Positions 1 to 9,127 of a DNA stretch of 64,000 bases are shown one piece after another. The stretch comes from an uncultured Eubacteriales bacterium (GTDB lineage Bacteria > Bacillota > Clostridia > Oscillospirales > Oscillospiraceae), in assembly GCA_900546515.1 (NCBI GenBank), contig URDG01000004.1, positions 31,538-95,537 of the forward strand, read 5' to 3'. The first letter of the stretch is position 1, and each line of letters begins with the position of its first letter. A model generated the notes under the pieces. It saw nothing but the letters and a program-made list of their open reading frames with translations, made no database searches and had not been told where the DNA came from. The position numbers and the translations under genes were made by a program.

Positions 1-190
1 CGCTGATCTTGGACATGTTGTTCATCAGCGCGTCGACATTCGGAAATACGAACTGGTTTATCCACTGGAGAATGTACTTCGCGCCCGTATCTGTAGTGAC
101 GAGATAGGTGCCGTTTATATGTCCGCTCTTGATCTGGCTGCAATCAACCGGCCTGCCGTCGGTCGGAAAGTGAAATATTGCTTCCTTCAT
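1..190 (-). CDS. Phosphotransferase (aminoglycoside/NahK-like kinase family), N-terminal part, cut by window edge
   Basis: This is the first 63 codons of a gene that runs off the left edge. The translation starts MKEAIFHFPTDG and contains GHINGTYLVTT followed by KYILQWIN. That is the ATP-binding start of the APH-type kinase family, in particular the branch annotated as N-acetylhexosamine 1-kinase or phosphotransferase. An AGAGGA ribosome site lies just upstream of the ATG at 190. It is the last gene of a minus-strand run after ylmH, 28 bases away. The substrate cannot be judged because the catalytic half is outside the window. Confidence 0.7.
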   Translation of the reverse strand, partial: MKEAIFHFPTDGRPVDCSQIKSGHINGTYLVTTDTGAKYILQWINQFVFPNVDALMNNMSKIS

Positions 191-218
191 AAGCTGTGTT
201 CCTCTTACCTTTTCCGTC

Positions 219-962
219 TTATTTATATACCTCTGCATAGACGAACAGCCGCCCCTTGCGGGATGTTCCGCCAGTGCCGGTCATTTTTCCCTTGCCTGCT
301 CCTCTCAGCGAAATAACGTCGCCCTCATGTACCGTCAGGTCCGTTTTCATGCACTGCGCATAATTGACGCTGACGCTTCCGGCCGAGATATGCTTCGCGG
401 CCTCGGTGCGCGACATTGAGAACATCCCGCCCACGACGGCGTCGAGCCGCGGGCTCATCACCGAAAAGCTGAGGTTTTTGACCTTACGCTCAGGCACAGG
501 CACCTCGTCAAGCGCGATCTCAGCCGCCGTGACGCCGCAGCGCCCGACCTTGTCGATACTCAGGAGATGGCGCATGACGCTGGGCATACAGAATACGTAG
601 GCGGTGCTGTCCTGCACCCAGATGTCGCCCAGCCACTCGCGTCCTATCCCCATTCCGAGCAGCGCGCCCATATAGTCCCGGTGTCCGGGGCTTCCGAAAT
701 GCGCCGTCAGCTTCATCGCTTTTATAAACTCCGAAGCGTCAAAGCTCTCTTCATCCATATAGTACGGCAGGAAAAACGCCGATGTGCGCTCACATTCCGT
801 GCTTCCTCCCGCGAATACGAGCGCAGTACCGCTGCGCTTTGCCCAGTTTTCAAGCTCATAGCGCTCCGCCGGGGTGAGAAAGCCCGTATGCGTGACTGTT
901 CCGCTCTTTTCACAGCGCGCGGCAAGATCCTCCGCGCGCTTTATAAGTTCACTGTTTTCCAT
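219..962 (-). CDS. ylmH: YlmH-type S4-domain RNA-binding protein
   Basis: A 247-aa protein of the YlmH family, RNA-binding proteins of Gram-positive bacteria linked to cell division and to ribosome/tRNA quality control. The central region (about residues 95-180) carries the family signature around GHRDYMGALLGMGI and LGDI. The C-terminal S4 domain (about 182-245) contains RTEAAKHISAGSVSVNY and the glycine-rich segment before RKGR. In many Firmicutes ylmH sits in the division cluster; here it lies behind a translational GTPase fusion and overlaps it by 14 bases, so the two are probably translationally coupled. The ribosome role is established for homologues and inferred here. Confidence 0.88.
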   Translation of the reverse strand: MENSELIKRAEDLAARCEKSGTVTHTGFLTPAERYELENWAKRSGTALVFAGGSTECERTSAFFLPYYMDEESFDASEFIKAMKLTAHFGSPGHRDYMGALLGMGIGREWLGDIWVQDSTAYVFCMPSVMRHLLSIDKVGRCGVTAAEIALDEVPVPERKVKNLSFSVMSPRLDAVVGGMFSMSRTEAAKHISAGSVSVNYAQCMKTDLTVHEGDVISLRGAGKGKMTGTGGTSRKGRLFVYAEVYK

Positions 963-3543
963 ATTCCAACCGCGTCTTATGCGCGTCCTGATTCGTTTTC
1001 TGCAAGATCTGATCTATCTGCCCGAGCGTCCAGTCCAGTTCAGCAATGAATTCCTTTGACGATGTGCGCAGAACTCCCGAACGCAGCGCCGAGAGGCGGA
1101 TGAGATTATCGCTTGTAACGACGCGCACATCATAGTTTTTGCCGATGTCATTGGCCATGCGCTCAATATACATGTCTGCCGTCTCCCCGTCGCCGGTATA
1201 GGCTACATGGATATTGTGGAACTGACTGCGCGAGCCCTTGTTCCCCGGTGTACGGTAAGCGTCAAACACGAGCACAAGCTCCGCCCTTGTAAAGCCGGCA
1301 TAGCTTGAAAGCATGTCCATAAGCCTCGTGCGCGCAAGGTCAAGGCTGTCTGCCGCGAGGGCTTTCAGCTCGTCCCATGCGAAGATGAGATTGTAGCCGT
1401 CTACTATTATATATTGTCTGCGTTTTTCGATATTCACGGCCGCCGGCGCTTCAATGCGGACGCCCGCGCGGTATTCCGGGCGCTTTATGGGGCCGAATTC
1501 CCGCTCCATTATCGCTTCAAGCTCCCGCTCGTCTATGCTGATGCTGCGGTGCACCGCAGGAAAAGGCACAGGCTTTTTCTCCGCAAGGCAGCTGTCAAGA
1601 TGCATATAGTCCTTCACCTTGTCCCAGCTCACGTTGAAGCCCGCGCCGTGCGCGCAGAAAACGGAGTCCGCGGGATTATCCGTGTCCGCGGCGGCATCGT
1701 AGCCGATCGCATCGACCACGGCCTGCTGGTTCCTGCACGGGCGATAGCTGTCAAGCCGGAACGACAGCCGTCCGCGCCCGTGCGTATACGCCACGAGCTC
1801 GGTCATATAGCCGTTCATCTCCGCCACCGGCGCCGCGCCGCATATGCGCATCAGCCCGCCGTGATCCTCCGGGGATGAAAATTCCGCATTCATCGTGCGC
1901 AGGTCGGAGATAGCCCTGCCGACCTGCTCTGGCGGGGTCTCAAGCGTGAAAGCATAGTACGGCTCCAAAAGCACGCTTTCCGCCTGCATCAGCCCCTGCC
2001 GCACGGCCCTGTAAGTCGCCTGCCGGAAATCGCCGCCCTCCGTATGCTTGAGGTGGGCGCGTCCCGCTGCGAGCGTTATCTTTATATCCGTCACCGGCGA
2101 GCCTGTCAGCACGCCTATCTGCGGCCGCTCCTGCAAATGTGTGAGAATAAGGCGCTGCCAGTTGCGGTCAAGCTCATCCTCGCTGCACACCGAATCTATC
2201 ACAACGCCGCTGCCGCGCGGCAGCGGTTCCATGACAAGGTGCACCTCAGCATAGTGGCGCAGCGGTTCAAAATGCCCCACGCCTTCGACCTTGTTCTTTA
2301 TCGTCTCGCGGTACATTATATGCCCTGCGTCAAGCCTCACGTCGAGGTCGAAGCGCTCCTTCACAAGGCTTCTGAACACCTCCGCCTGCACCTTTCCCAT
2401 GAGCCGGACGGATATGCTGCGGCTGCGCTCGTTCCAGACGACATGCAGCTGCGGATCCTCCTCCTGAAGCAGTCTCAGCTTCGGCAGGACCGTGCGCGCA
2501 TCGGCCTGCGGCGGCAGCAGCACGGTATAGCTCAAAACAGGTTCGAGCGCCGCCTCGGCAGAGTCCGGCTGCGCGCCCAGCCCCTGCCCCGGAAAAGTCG
2601 TGCTGAGGCCGAGCACCGCACAGACCTGACCCGCGCAGGCGCGCTCCGCCGTGTCGTACTTCATGCCGGAATATATGCGGATCTGCGTGACCTTCTCTTC
2701 AAGCTCCGCGCCGTCTGCTCCCCGGTATCTGATGCCCGAACGCACCGCGAGCTCTCCGCCGGTCAGCTTCATGAAGGTCATACGCTGCCCCTGCGCATCG
2801 CGCGCGATCTTATACACCTTTGCGGAAAATTCAGTGCCCCAGTCTCCCGGCAGCGTATAGCAGTCGAGCGCGTCGAGCAGCTCTTCAACGCCGTCAAGCT
2901 TCAGGCCTGAGCCGAAAAAGCACGGGAACAGCGCACGTTCCTTCACCAGCCGCGCTATATCGTTCTCCGAAAAGCCGCCGTTTTCAACATACGTCTCCAT
3001 CGCGCTCTCCGAGCTCATTGCTATGCTCTCGTCACGTTCGTCAAGCGCAGCGCTGAAATCCACGCAGCTCTCTCCGAGCCGCTGCGTAAGTCCGCGCATC
3101 AGCGCGGGCTTGTCACTCGTCTCAAGATCCATTTTGCTCACGAATATGAACGCCGGTACGGCATAGCGGCGCAGGAGCCGCCATAACGTCTCCGTATGCG
3201 CCTGAACGCCGTCCGTGCCGCTGATGACCAGCACCGCATAGTCCAGCACCTGAAGCGTTCTCTCCGCCTCCGCCGAAAAATCCGCGTGCCCCGGCGTATC
3301 AAGGAGCGTGAAAGACGTGCACCCCGTGTCGAAGACGGCCTGCTTTGAAAAAATCGTTATGCCCCTTGCGCGCTCCAGCCAGTGCGTATCAAGAAAGCTG
3401 TCCTTGTGGTCGACACGGCCCAGCTTTTTTATTCTGCCCGACAGATACAGCATCGCCTCCGTGAGCGTGGTCTTTCCCGCGTCAACGTGGGCGAGTATGC
3501 CGACTGTCAGATTTCTGTTATCATTACTTTTTTCCATGGGCAT
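949..3543 (-). CDS. Translational GTPase (EF-G/TetM-like) fused to a C-terminal NYN (YacP/Rae1-like) nuclease domain
   Basis: An 864-aa two-part protein. Residues about 1-660 form an EF-G/TetM-type GTPase: G1 AHVDAGKTT, G2 RGITI, G3 DTPGH and G4 SKMD (Asn of the usual NKxD replaced by Ser), then domains II-V ending near GRGRLSFRLDSYRPC. After a linker, residues about 710-850 form a NYN domain of the YacP/Rae1 family: IIVDGYNLIFAW, LVLVFDAYRTPG, YTGDGETADMYIE and VVTSDNLIR supply the conserved acidic residues. Rae1 cuts mRNA in the ribosomal A site and TetM-like factors enter that site, so one protein could place the nuclease there (inference). Two ATGs (3543 and 3537) are possible; neither has a strong ribosome site. 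Confidence 0.85.
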   Translation of the reverse strand: MPMEKSNDNRNLTVGILAHVDAGKTTLTEAMLYLSGRIKKLGRVDHKDSFLDTHWLERARGITIFSKQAVFDTGCTSFTLLDTPGHADFSAEAERTLQVLDYAVLVISGTDGVQAHTETLWRLLRRYAVPAFIFVSKMDLETSDKPALMRGLTQRLGESCVDFSAALDERDESIAMSSESAMETYVENGGFSENDIARLVKERALFPCFFGSGLKLDGVEELLDALDCYTLPGDWGTEFSAKVYKIARDAQGQRMTFMKLTGGELAVRSGIRYRGADGAELEEKVTQIRIYSGMKYDTAERACAGQVCAVLGLSTTFPGQGLGAQPDSAEAALEPVLSYTVLLPPQADARTVLPKLRLLQEEDPQLHVVWNERSRSISVRLMGKVQAEVFRSLVKERFDLDVRLDAGHIMYRETIKNKVEGVGHFEPLRHYAEVHLVMEPLPRGSGVVIDSVCSEDELDRNWQRLILTHLQERPQIGVLTGSPVTDIKITLAAGRAHLKHTEGGDFRQATYRAVRQGLMQAESVLLEPYYAFTLETPPEQVGRAISDLRTMNAEFSSPEDHGGLMRICGAAPVAEMNGYMTELVAYTHGRGRLSFRLDSYRPCRNQQAVVDAIGYDAAADTDNPADSVFCAHGAGFNVSWDKVKDYMHLDSCLAEKKPVPFPAVHRSISIDERELEAIMEREFGPIKRPEYRAGVRIEAPAAVNIEKRRQYIIVDGYNLIFAWDELKALAADSLDLARTRLMDMLSSYAGFTRAELVLVFDAYRTPGNKGSRSQFHNIHVAYTGDGETADMYIERMANDIGKNYDVRVVTSDNLIRLSALRSGVLRTSSKEFIAELDWTLGQIDQILQKTNQDAHKTRLEYGKQ

Positions 3544-3563
3544 ATTCTAACAGTACAGCGCAA

Positions 3564-3589
3564 AATAATCAATGATTATTCACTTTATA
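3564..3589 (-). promoter_or_regulatory. Probable promoter with overlapping inverted repeat upstream of the GTPase-nuclease gene
   Basis: On the minus strand a TATAAA box (3584-3589) lies 18 bases after TTACAG. It is followed at 3564-3580 by a perfect inverted repeat with 8-base arms (AATAATCA and TGATTATT around one A). The repeat would cover the transcription start and could be an operator. The promoter match is modest. Confidence 0.35.
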
Positions 3590-3673
3590 GCTCCAGGTTA
3601 ACATAATCTGTAATCTTTGTGTAAAAAATTTTAAATTTTTCTGCAACTTTGACTATGAATTTTGTAAAAGGTA

Positions 3674-3682
3674 TGTTATAAT
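3674..3682 (+). promoter_or_regulatory. Extended -10 promoter of the two-component operon
   Basis: TGTTATAAT is an extended -10 element 77 bases before the response regulator ATG. A TTGACT lies 22 bases upstream of the TATAAT hexamer, too far for a normal -35, so the extended -10 probably dominates. The region is AT-rich and free of genes. Confidence 0.5.
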
Positions 3683-3759
3683 TCTAAAGATAGTAATCTG
3701 TAATACTATGCTCTGAAATGCTTTTGTCTTTTCAACTTCTGCAAAAGGAGGCAACATAT

Positions 3760-4449
3760 ATGAAGAAAATACTCGTGCTTGAGGACGAGGCCAATATCCG
3801 CAGCTTTGTTGTCATCAACCTGCGCCGGAGCGGCTATGAGCCTATTGAGGCCGAAAACGGCACCATGGCGCTTGAAAAGCTGAAAGTTAACCCTGACATC
3901 TGCATGGCGCTGCTTGACGTGATGCTGCCCGATATAGACGGCTTTGAGGTCTGCCGCCGCATCCGCGCGACCGGCTCGAAGATGGGGATAATCATGCTCA
4001 CCGCCAAGAGTCAGGAGATCGACAAGGTGACCGGACTTATGACCGGCGCGGACGACTATGTGACAAAGCCCTTCTCCCCCGCCGAGCTCACCGCGCGCGT
4101 CGACGCGCTTATACGCCGCCTCGGCATAGACGAGGACGAAAAAGCCAGCACCGAGATCGAGAGCGGCCCGTTCCTGCTCAACACGCGCAACCGCACGCTT
4201 GAGAAAAACGGCCAGCGCCTGAAGCTGACGCAGATAGAGTACATGCTGATGAAGCTTTTTATGGAGAATCCCGGCAAGGCCATGAGCCGCGAGGATATTC
4301 TCGCCGCCGTCTGGGGCAACGACTTCTCCGGCGAGCTCAAGACCGTTGACGTCAATATCCGCCGCCTGCGCATCAAGATAGAAGCCGATCCGACAGAGCC
4401 GGAATATCTCACGACGGTCTGGGGCTACGGCTATAAATGGGGCTATTGA
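3760..4449 (+). CDS. OmpR/PhoP-family response regulator
   Basis: A 229-aa regulator. The receiver domain (1-118) has the acidic pair E8/D9, phospho-acceptor D53 (LLDVMLPD), T81 and K103 (TKPF). The C-terminal winged helix (about 130-228) contains LTQIEYMLMKLF and VDVNIRRLRIKIE and ends in the typical GYGYKWGY. The ATG at 3760 is chosen because AAAGGAGG precedes it; an upstream in-frame start would add 14 residues without a ribosome site. The partner histidine kinase follows 55 bases downstream. Targets are not visible. Confidence 0.92.
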   Translation: MKKILVLEDEANIRSFVVINLRRSGYEPIEAENGTMALEKLKVNPDICMALLDVMLPDIDGFEVCRRIRATGSKMGIIMLTAKSQEIDKVTGLMTGADDYVTKPFSPAELTARVDALIRRLGIDEDEKASTEIESGPFLLNTRNRTLEKNGQRLKLTQIEYMLMKLFMENPGKAMSREDILAAVWGNDFSGELKTVDVNIRRLRIKIEADPTEPEYLTTVWGYGYKWGY

Positions 4450-4504
4450 CGCTCCCGCGCCGCGCCGGCGGCAAACATACAGTAAGTACAGGAAGTAACA
4501 TTTG

Positions 4505-5497
4505 ATGTTTAAAACTCTCAAGGGCCAGCTTCTGGCCTCATCAATAGCCGCAATAATCCTTCTGCTGCTCGGAATATGGCTCATCACGCGCAGCTACCTC
4601 GGCTGGGGCATAGCGGTGCTGGTGATAGTATGCCTTTATATCGTCCTTCTCAACATCTGGTTCTGGCGCTGCGTATCAGACCCGATAACAGAACTCACAA
4701 GCTTTGCCAAGCGCATCGCAGAGGGCAGCTACGGGATACAGATGGAGGATAAATTCGTAAACGAGCTCGGCAGCCTCACCTCCGAGATCAACAACATGTC
4801 CGAGAAGGTCGCTGTGGCGGAAAAATCGCGGACGGAATTCGTCTCTCAGGTCTCGCACGAGCTGAGGACACCGCTGACCGCCATAACCGGCTGGGCCGAG
4901 ACTATCGCATATGACCCCGCCGTTCAGGGGGATTCTCTGCGCGGCATACACATCATATCCAAAGAAGCCGAGAGGCTGACCGGCATGGTGTCGGAGCTTC
5001 TCGAATTCACAAGGATACAGGACGGGCGCTTCAATCTGCGTATCGAGCTTATCGACATCGCAGCCGAACTCGAGGACGCGCTCTTTACTTACGGCGAGCT
5101 GATAAAGCAGGCCGGTATGAAGATCAATTACACCGCGCCGCCCGCAGAGATACCGCTCATTCCGGGCGATCCTGAGCGGCTCAAGCAGGTTTTCCTCAAC
5201 CTGCTCGACAACGCCGCCAAGCACGGCGGCGACGGCGACAAGCTGGACGTGACGCTAAGCTCTGACGCCTCGGGCGTACACATTGTGTTCCGCGATTACG
5301 GCCACGGCATACCGGAGGGCGAGCTGCCCCACGTCAAGGAGAAATTCTATAAGGGCAGCTCCAAAAACCGCGGCACAGGAATCGGCCTGTCCGTATGCGA
5401 TGAGATCATCACCCGCCATAACGGCGAGCTGAAGATAGAAAACGCCGATGGCGGCGGATGCAGGGTATCCATCACGCTGCCGCTCACGGCCAAATAA
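4505..5497 (+). CDS. Sensor histidine kinase with minimal input region
   Basis: A 330-aa kinase. Two membrane helices (about residues 8-27 and 32-54) are joined by only a few residues, so there is no extracellular sensor domain. HAMP follows (about 55-105), then the phospho-acceptor His in SHELRTPLTAI, the N box LLDNAAKHG, DYGHGIP, and GTGIGLSV. Such short-loop kinases usually sense within the membrane or through partner proteins. The AGGAAG at 4490 fits either the ATG at 4505 or a TTG one codon earlier. It is the cognate partner of the preceding response regulator. Confidence 0.9.
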   Translation: MFKTLKGQLLASSIAAIILLLLGIWLITRSYLGWGIAVLVIVCLYIVLLNIWFWRCVSDPITELTSFAKRIAEGSYGIQMEDKFVNELGSLTSEINNMSEKVAVAEKSRTEFVSQVSHELRTPLTAITGWAETIAYDPAVQGDSLRGIHIISKEAERLTGMVSELLEFTRIQDGRFNLRIELIDIAAELEDALFTYGELIKQAGMKINYTAPPAEIPLIPGDPERLKQVFLNLLDNAAKHGGDGDKLDVTLSSDASGVHIVFRDYGHGIPEGELPHVKEKFYKGSSKNRGTGIGLSVCDEIITRHNGELKIENADGGGCRVSITLPLTAK

Positions 5498-5526
5498 CCG
5501 TTTCGTACTCAAGGGTGATATATAAA

Positions 5527-6480
5527 ATGTCTGATAAAGCAAAATCCAAGTCCTTCCGCACATCAATAGGCGGTCAGGCGCTCATTGAGGGCATCATGAT
5601 GCGCGGCCCGAAAAAGCAGGCTATAGTCTGCCGCACGGCCGACGGCCTTGTCGAAAAAACAGAGGAGCTCAGGTTCATCAAGGATCGCTATCCCATACTC
5701 GGCTGGCCGCTGATCCGCGGCTGCGCGATCTTCCTTTCCTCTCTCGTCAAGGGCATGCAGGCGCTGACCTATTCGGCCTCCCTTGTTCCGCTCGAGGAGC
5801 AGGGCGAACCGGACAAGCTCGACCAGTGGATTGAAAAGCATTTTCCGGCTGAGCAGGCGCAGAAGCTCATTATAGGCACAGCCGTCGTTCTCGGCATCGC
5901 GCTGTCGCTGTTTCTCTTCATTTTCCTGCCCGCGGCCACAGTCGGCCTCATAAAGCCGCTGACGGCAAGCCATGTCGTGCGCAACCTCTCCGAGGGCGTC
6001 GTGCGCGTTGTGATATTGCTCGTATATATGCGGCTGTGCTGCCTGTCGCCGGATGTAAAGCGCCTTTTCTCATACCACGGCGCCGAACACAAGACGATAT
6101 TCTGTTATGAACACGGCAAGGCGCTGACGGTCGAAAACGTCCGTCCCGAGTCCCGCTTTCATCCCCGCTGCGGCACGAGCTTTCTGCTCGTTGTCGTGGT
6201 CGTGAGCATACTTGTAAACTCCGTCGTCCGTGCTGACAACAGCTTTGTCCGCATGGGCTGGCATCTGCTGCTCCTGCCGGTCGTCGTCGGCATCAGCTAC
6301 GAAATAAACCGCTGGTGCGGTCTGAACGACAACTGGCTGTCCGCCGCGCTCTCAGCGCCCGGCAAATGGCTTCAGCATATGACGACGAACGAGCCTGACG
6401 ACGGCATGATAGAATGTGCCATCCGCGCGATGGAGCTGGTCATTCCCGATGAAAAGGGCAGCGACGAATGGGGCAGGTGA
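5527..6480 (+). CDS. yqhQ: DUF1385 membrane protein (YqhQ-like)
   Basis: A 317-aa protein of the DUF1385 family, function unknown. The N-terminal signature IGGQALIEGIMMRGPKK and the central YHGAEHKTIFCYE, with SRFHPRCGTSF after it, are diagnostic. Hydrophobic segments near residues 115-150, 160-180, 220-240 and 250-270 suggest a polytopic membrane protein. The start at 5527 gives the conserved N-terminus; an upstream in-frame start lies inside the kinase gene. The gene precedes prmC by 9 bases, an arrangement common in Clostridia. Confidence 0.9.
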   Translation: MSDKAKSKSFRTSIGGQALIEGIMMRGPKKQAIVCRTADGLVEKTEELRFIKDRYPILGWPLIRGCAIFLSSLVKGMQALTYSASLVPLEEQGEPDKLDQWIEKHFPAEQAQKLIIGTAVVLGIALSLFLFIFLPAATVGLIKPLTASHVVRNLSEGVVRVVILLVYMRLCCLSPDVKRLFSYHGAEHKTIFCYEHGKALTVENVRPESRFHPRCGTSFLLVVVVVSILVNSVVRADNSFVRMGWHLLLLPVVVGISYEINRWCGLNDNWLSAALSAPGKWLQHMTTNEPDDGMIECAIRAMELVIPDEKGSDEWGR

Positions 6481-6489
6481 AGAAAAAAT

Positions 6490-7344
6490 ATGAGGACATA
6501 CAACGACATCTATCTCTCCACGCGGAATCTGCTGCGTCAGAGCGGAATCGACGGCTTCAGCCTTGAGGCGAAGCTTCTGGTCGCCGCTGCGGCCGGAAAG
6601 ACGGTGCCGCAGCTTCTGCGGGACATGAACCTCTATGCCAGCAACCGTATCGAGGATACCGTGACCGAATTTGTCGCCCGCCGCATGCGCGGCGAACCCG
6701 TGGCCTACATAACCGGCACCTGGGAGTTCTACGGTCTGCCGATGATCACGAACACAGACGTGCTCATCCCGAGGATGGACACCGAAAAGCTCGTGGACAC
6801 GGTCAAGGAGCTTTTCACCGGGCGGAAAATGGACGCGCGCATACTCGATCTTTGCTGCGGCAGCGGGTGCATCACCTGCGCGATAGGCCATGAAATGCCC
6901 GCGACGCGGCTCGTCGCCATAGACATCAGTGCAAACGCCCTTGACGTCTGCCGCCGCAATATCGCCGCAACGAAGCTCATCTCCCGCGTGATCTGCATGC
7001 AGGCGGATGCGCTCTCCTCTCCCCCGCTCGGGATAGGCGATTTTGACATGATCGTATCCAATCCGCCGTACATACCGTCCGAAGAGATAAAAACGCTCGA
7101 CAGCTCCGTGAAGGATTTCGAGCCGGTCTGGGCTCTCGACGGCGGCACGGACGGGCTGAAATTCTACAAGGCAATAATCAAGTACTGGAAGTCCCTGCTG
7201 CGTCCCGGCGGCTACCTCCTCTTTGAGGTTGGCGAAGGGCAGGCGCAGCCCGTGAGCGAGATGCTTCAGGCCGCGGGCTTCAACTATACCGATACAAGGA
7301 AGGATACCCTCGGCATAGACCGCGTGGTATTCGGCAGAATGTAA
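6490..7344 (+). CDS. prmC: Release factor glutamine methyltransferase PrmC
   Basis: A 284-aa SAM-dependent methyltransferase that methylates the Gln of the GGQ motif in peptide-release factors. The N-terminal helical domain (1-80) contains RRMRGEPVAYITG. The catalytic domain has ILDLCCGSGCI (SAM loop), the substrate-binding NPPY in VSNPPYIPSEE, and DGGTDGLKFYK. The family IPRPDTE appears here as IPRMDTE. It is followed after 15 bases by recA. Confidence 0.94.
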   Translation: MRTYNDIYLSTRNLLRQSGIDGFSLEAKLLVAAAAGKTVPQLLRDMNLYASNRIEDTVTEFVARRMRGEPVAYITGTWEFYGLPMITNTDVLIPRMDTEKLVDTVKELFTGRKMDARILDLCCGSGCITCAIGHEMPATRLVAIDISANALDVCRRNIAATKLISRVICMQADALSSPPLGIGDFDMIVSNPPYIPSEEIKTLDSSVKDFEPVWALDGGTDGLKFYKAIIKYWKSLLRPGGYLLFEVGEGQAQPVSEMLQAAGFNYTDTRKDTLGIDRVVFGRM

Positions 7345-7359
7345 TAGGAGGATTACAAG

Positions 7360-8463
<1,104 letters not shown>

Positions 8464-8490
8464 TAAGGCGCTCCGCCTGCGTAACGTGCC

Positions 8491-9111
8491 ATGCAGATAA
8501 CCGATATTCACCAGACCTCGCCCGGCCGCCTGACCGTGACTCTGGCCGGTGGGGATGAGATAAAGTCCACCCTCGGCGTCGTCACGGATATGCGCCTGTA
8601 CTCCGGGCGCGAGATGGATCCCGCGGCGGTCAGCGAGCTGAAAAGCGCTTCTCTGCGCGCGCTTGCAAGAGAACGCGCGCTTGAATACCTCTCCCGCCGT
8701 CCCATGTCCTGCGCGGAGCTGAAAAAAAAGCTCATCGAAAAGGGCGAGGACGAGGATGTTGCAGAGTACTGCGTCGGCTGGCTTTCAGAGCACGGACTTA
8801 TTGACGACGAGAGCTATGCCGCCGCCGTTGCGCGGCACTATGCCGCAAAGGGCTACGGCCCCGGCCGTGTGCGCACGGAGCTCAGCCGCCGCGGTATCGC
8901 GCGCGAGCTGTGGGACAGCGCGCTGGACGCGATGCCCAAAAACGTGGATAAGCTTGACCGCTTCATATCCTCGCGCCTCCATGACCCGGACGACCGGGAC
9001 GAGGTGCGCAGGGTCAGTCAGGCGCTTTTCCGCCGCGGCTACTCATGGGATGAGATACGGCGTGCGCTTGAGCGTCACCGGGCCGGTGCGGACGATTTTT
9101 ACGAAGAATAA
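8491..9111 (+). CDS. recX: RecA regulator RecX
   Basis: A 206-aa RecX, which binds RecA filaments and limits their activity. It consists of tandem three-helix repeats: ALEYLSRRPMSCAELKKKL, then a second containing DDESYAAAVARHYAAKGYG and RVRTELSRRGI, and a third near RRGYSWDEIRRAL. It follows recA by 27 bases, the standard arrangement. The ribosome site is weak, in keeping with low expression. Confidence 0.93.
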   Translation: MQITDIHQTSPGRLTVTLAGGDEIKSTLGVVTDMRLYSGREMDPAAVSELKSASLRALARERALEYLSRRPMSCAELKKKLIEKGEDEDVAEYCVGWLSEHGLIDDESYAAAVARHYAAKGYGPGRVRTELSRRGIARELWDSALDAMPKNVDKLDRFISSRLHDPDDRDEVRRVSQALFRRGYSWDEIRRALERHRAGADDFYEE

Positions 9112-9127
9112 TTTTTGAGGACAGACA

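Noticed and set aside
949..3543. Tetracycline resistance gene
   Set aside because: The GTPase part is only TetM-like, the protein carries an extra nuclease domain and it sits in a core operon with ylmH; calling it a resistance gene would not be supported.
3706..4587. Minus-strand open frame of 293 codons opposite the response regulator
   Set aside because: It covers the promoter and coding region of an obvious OmpR-type regulator and has no recognisable domain.
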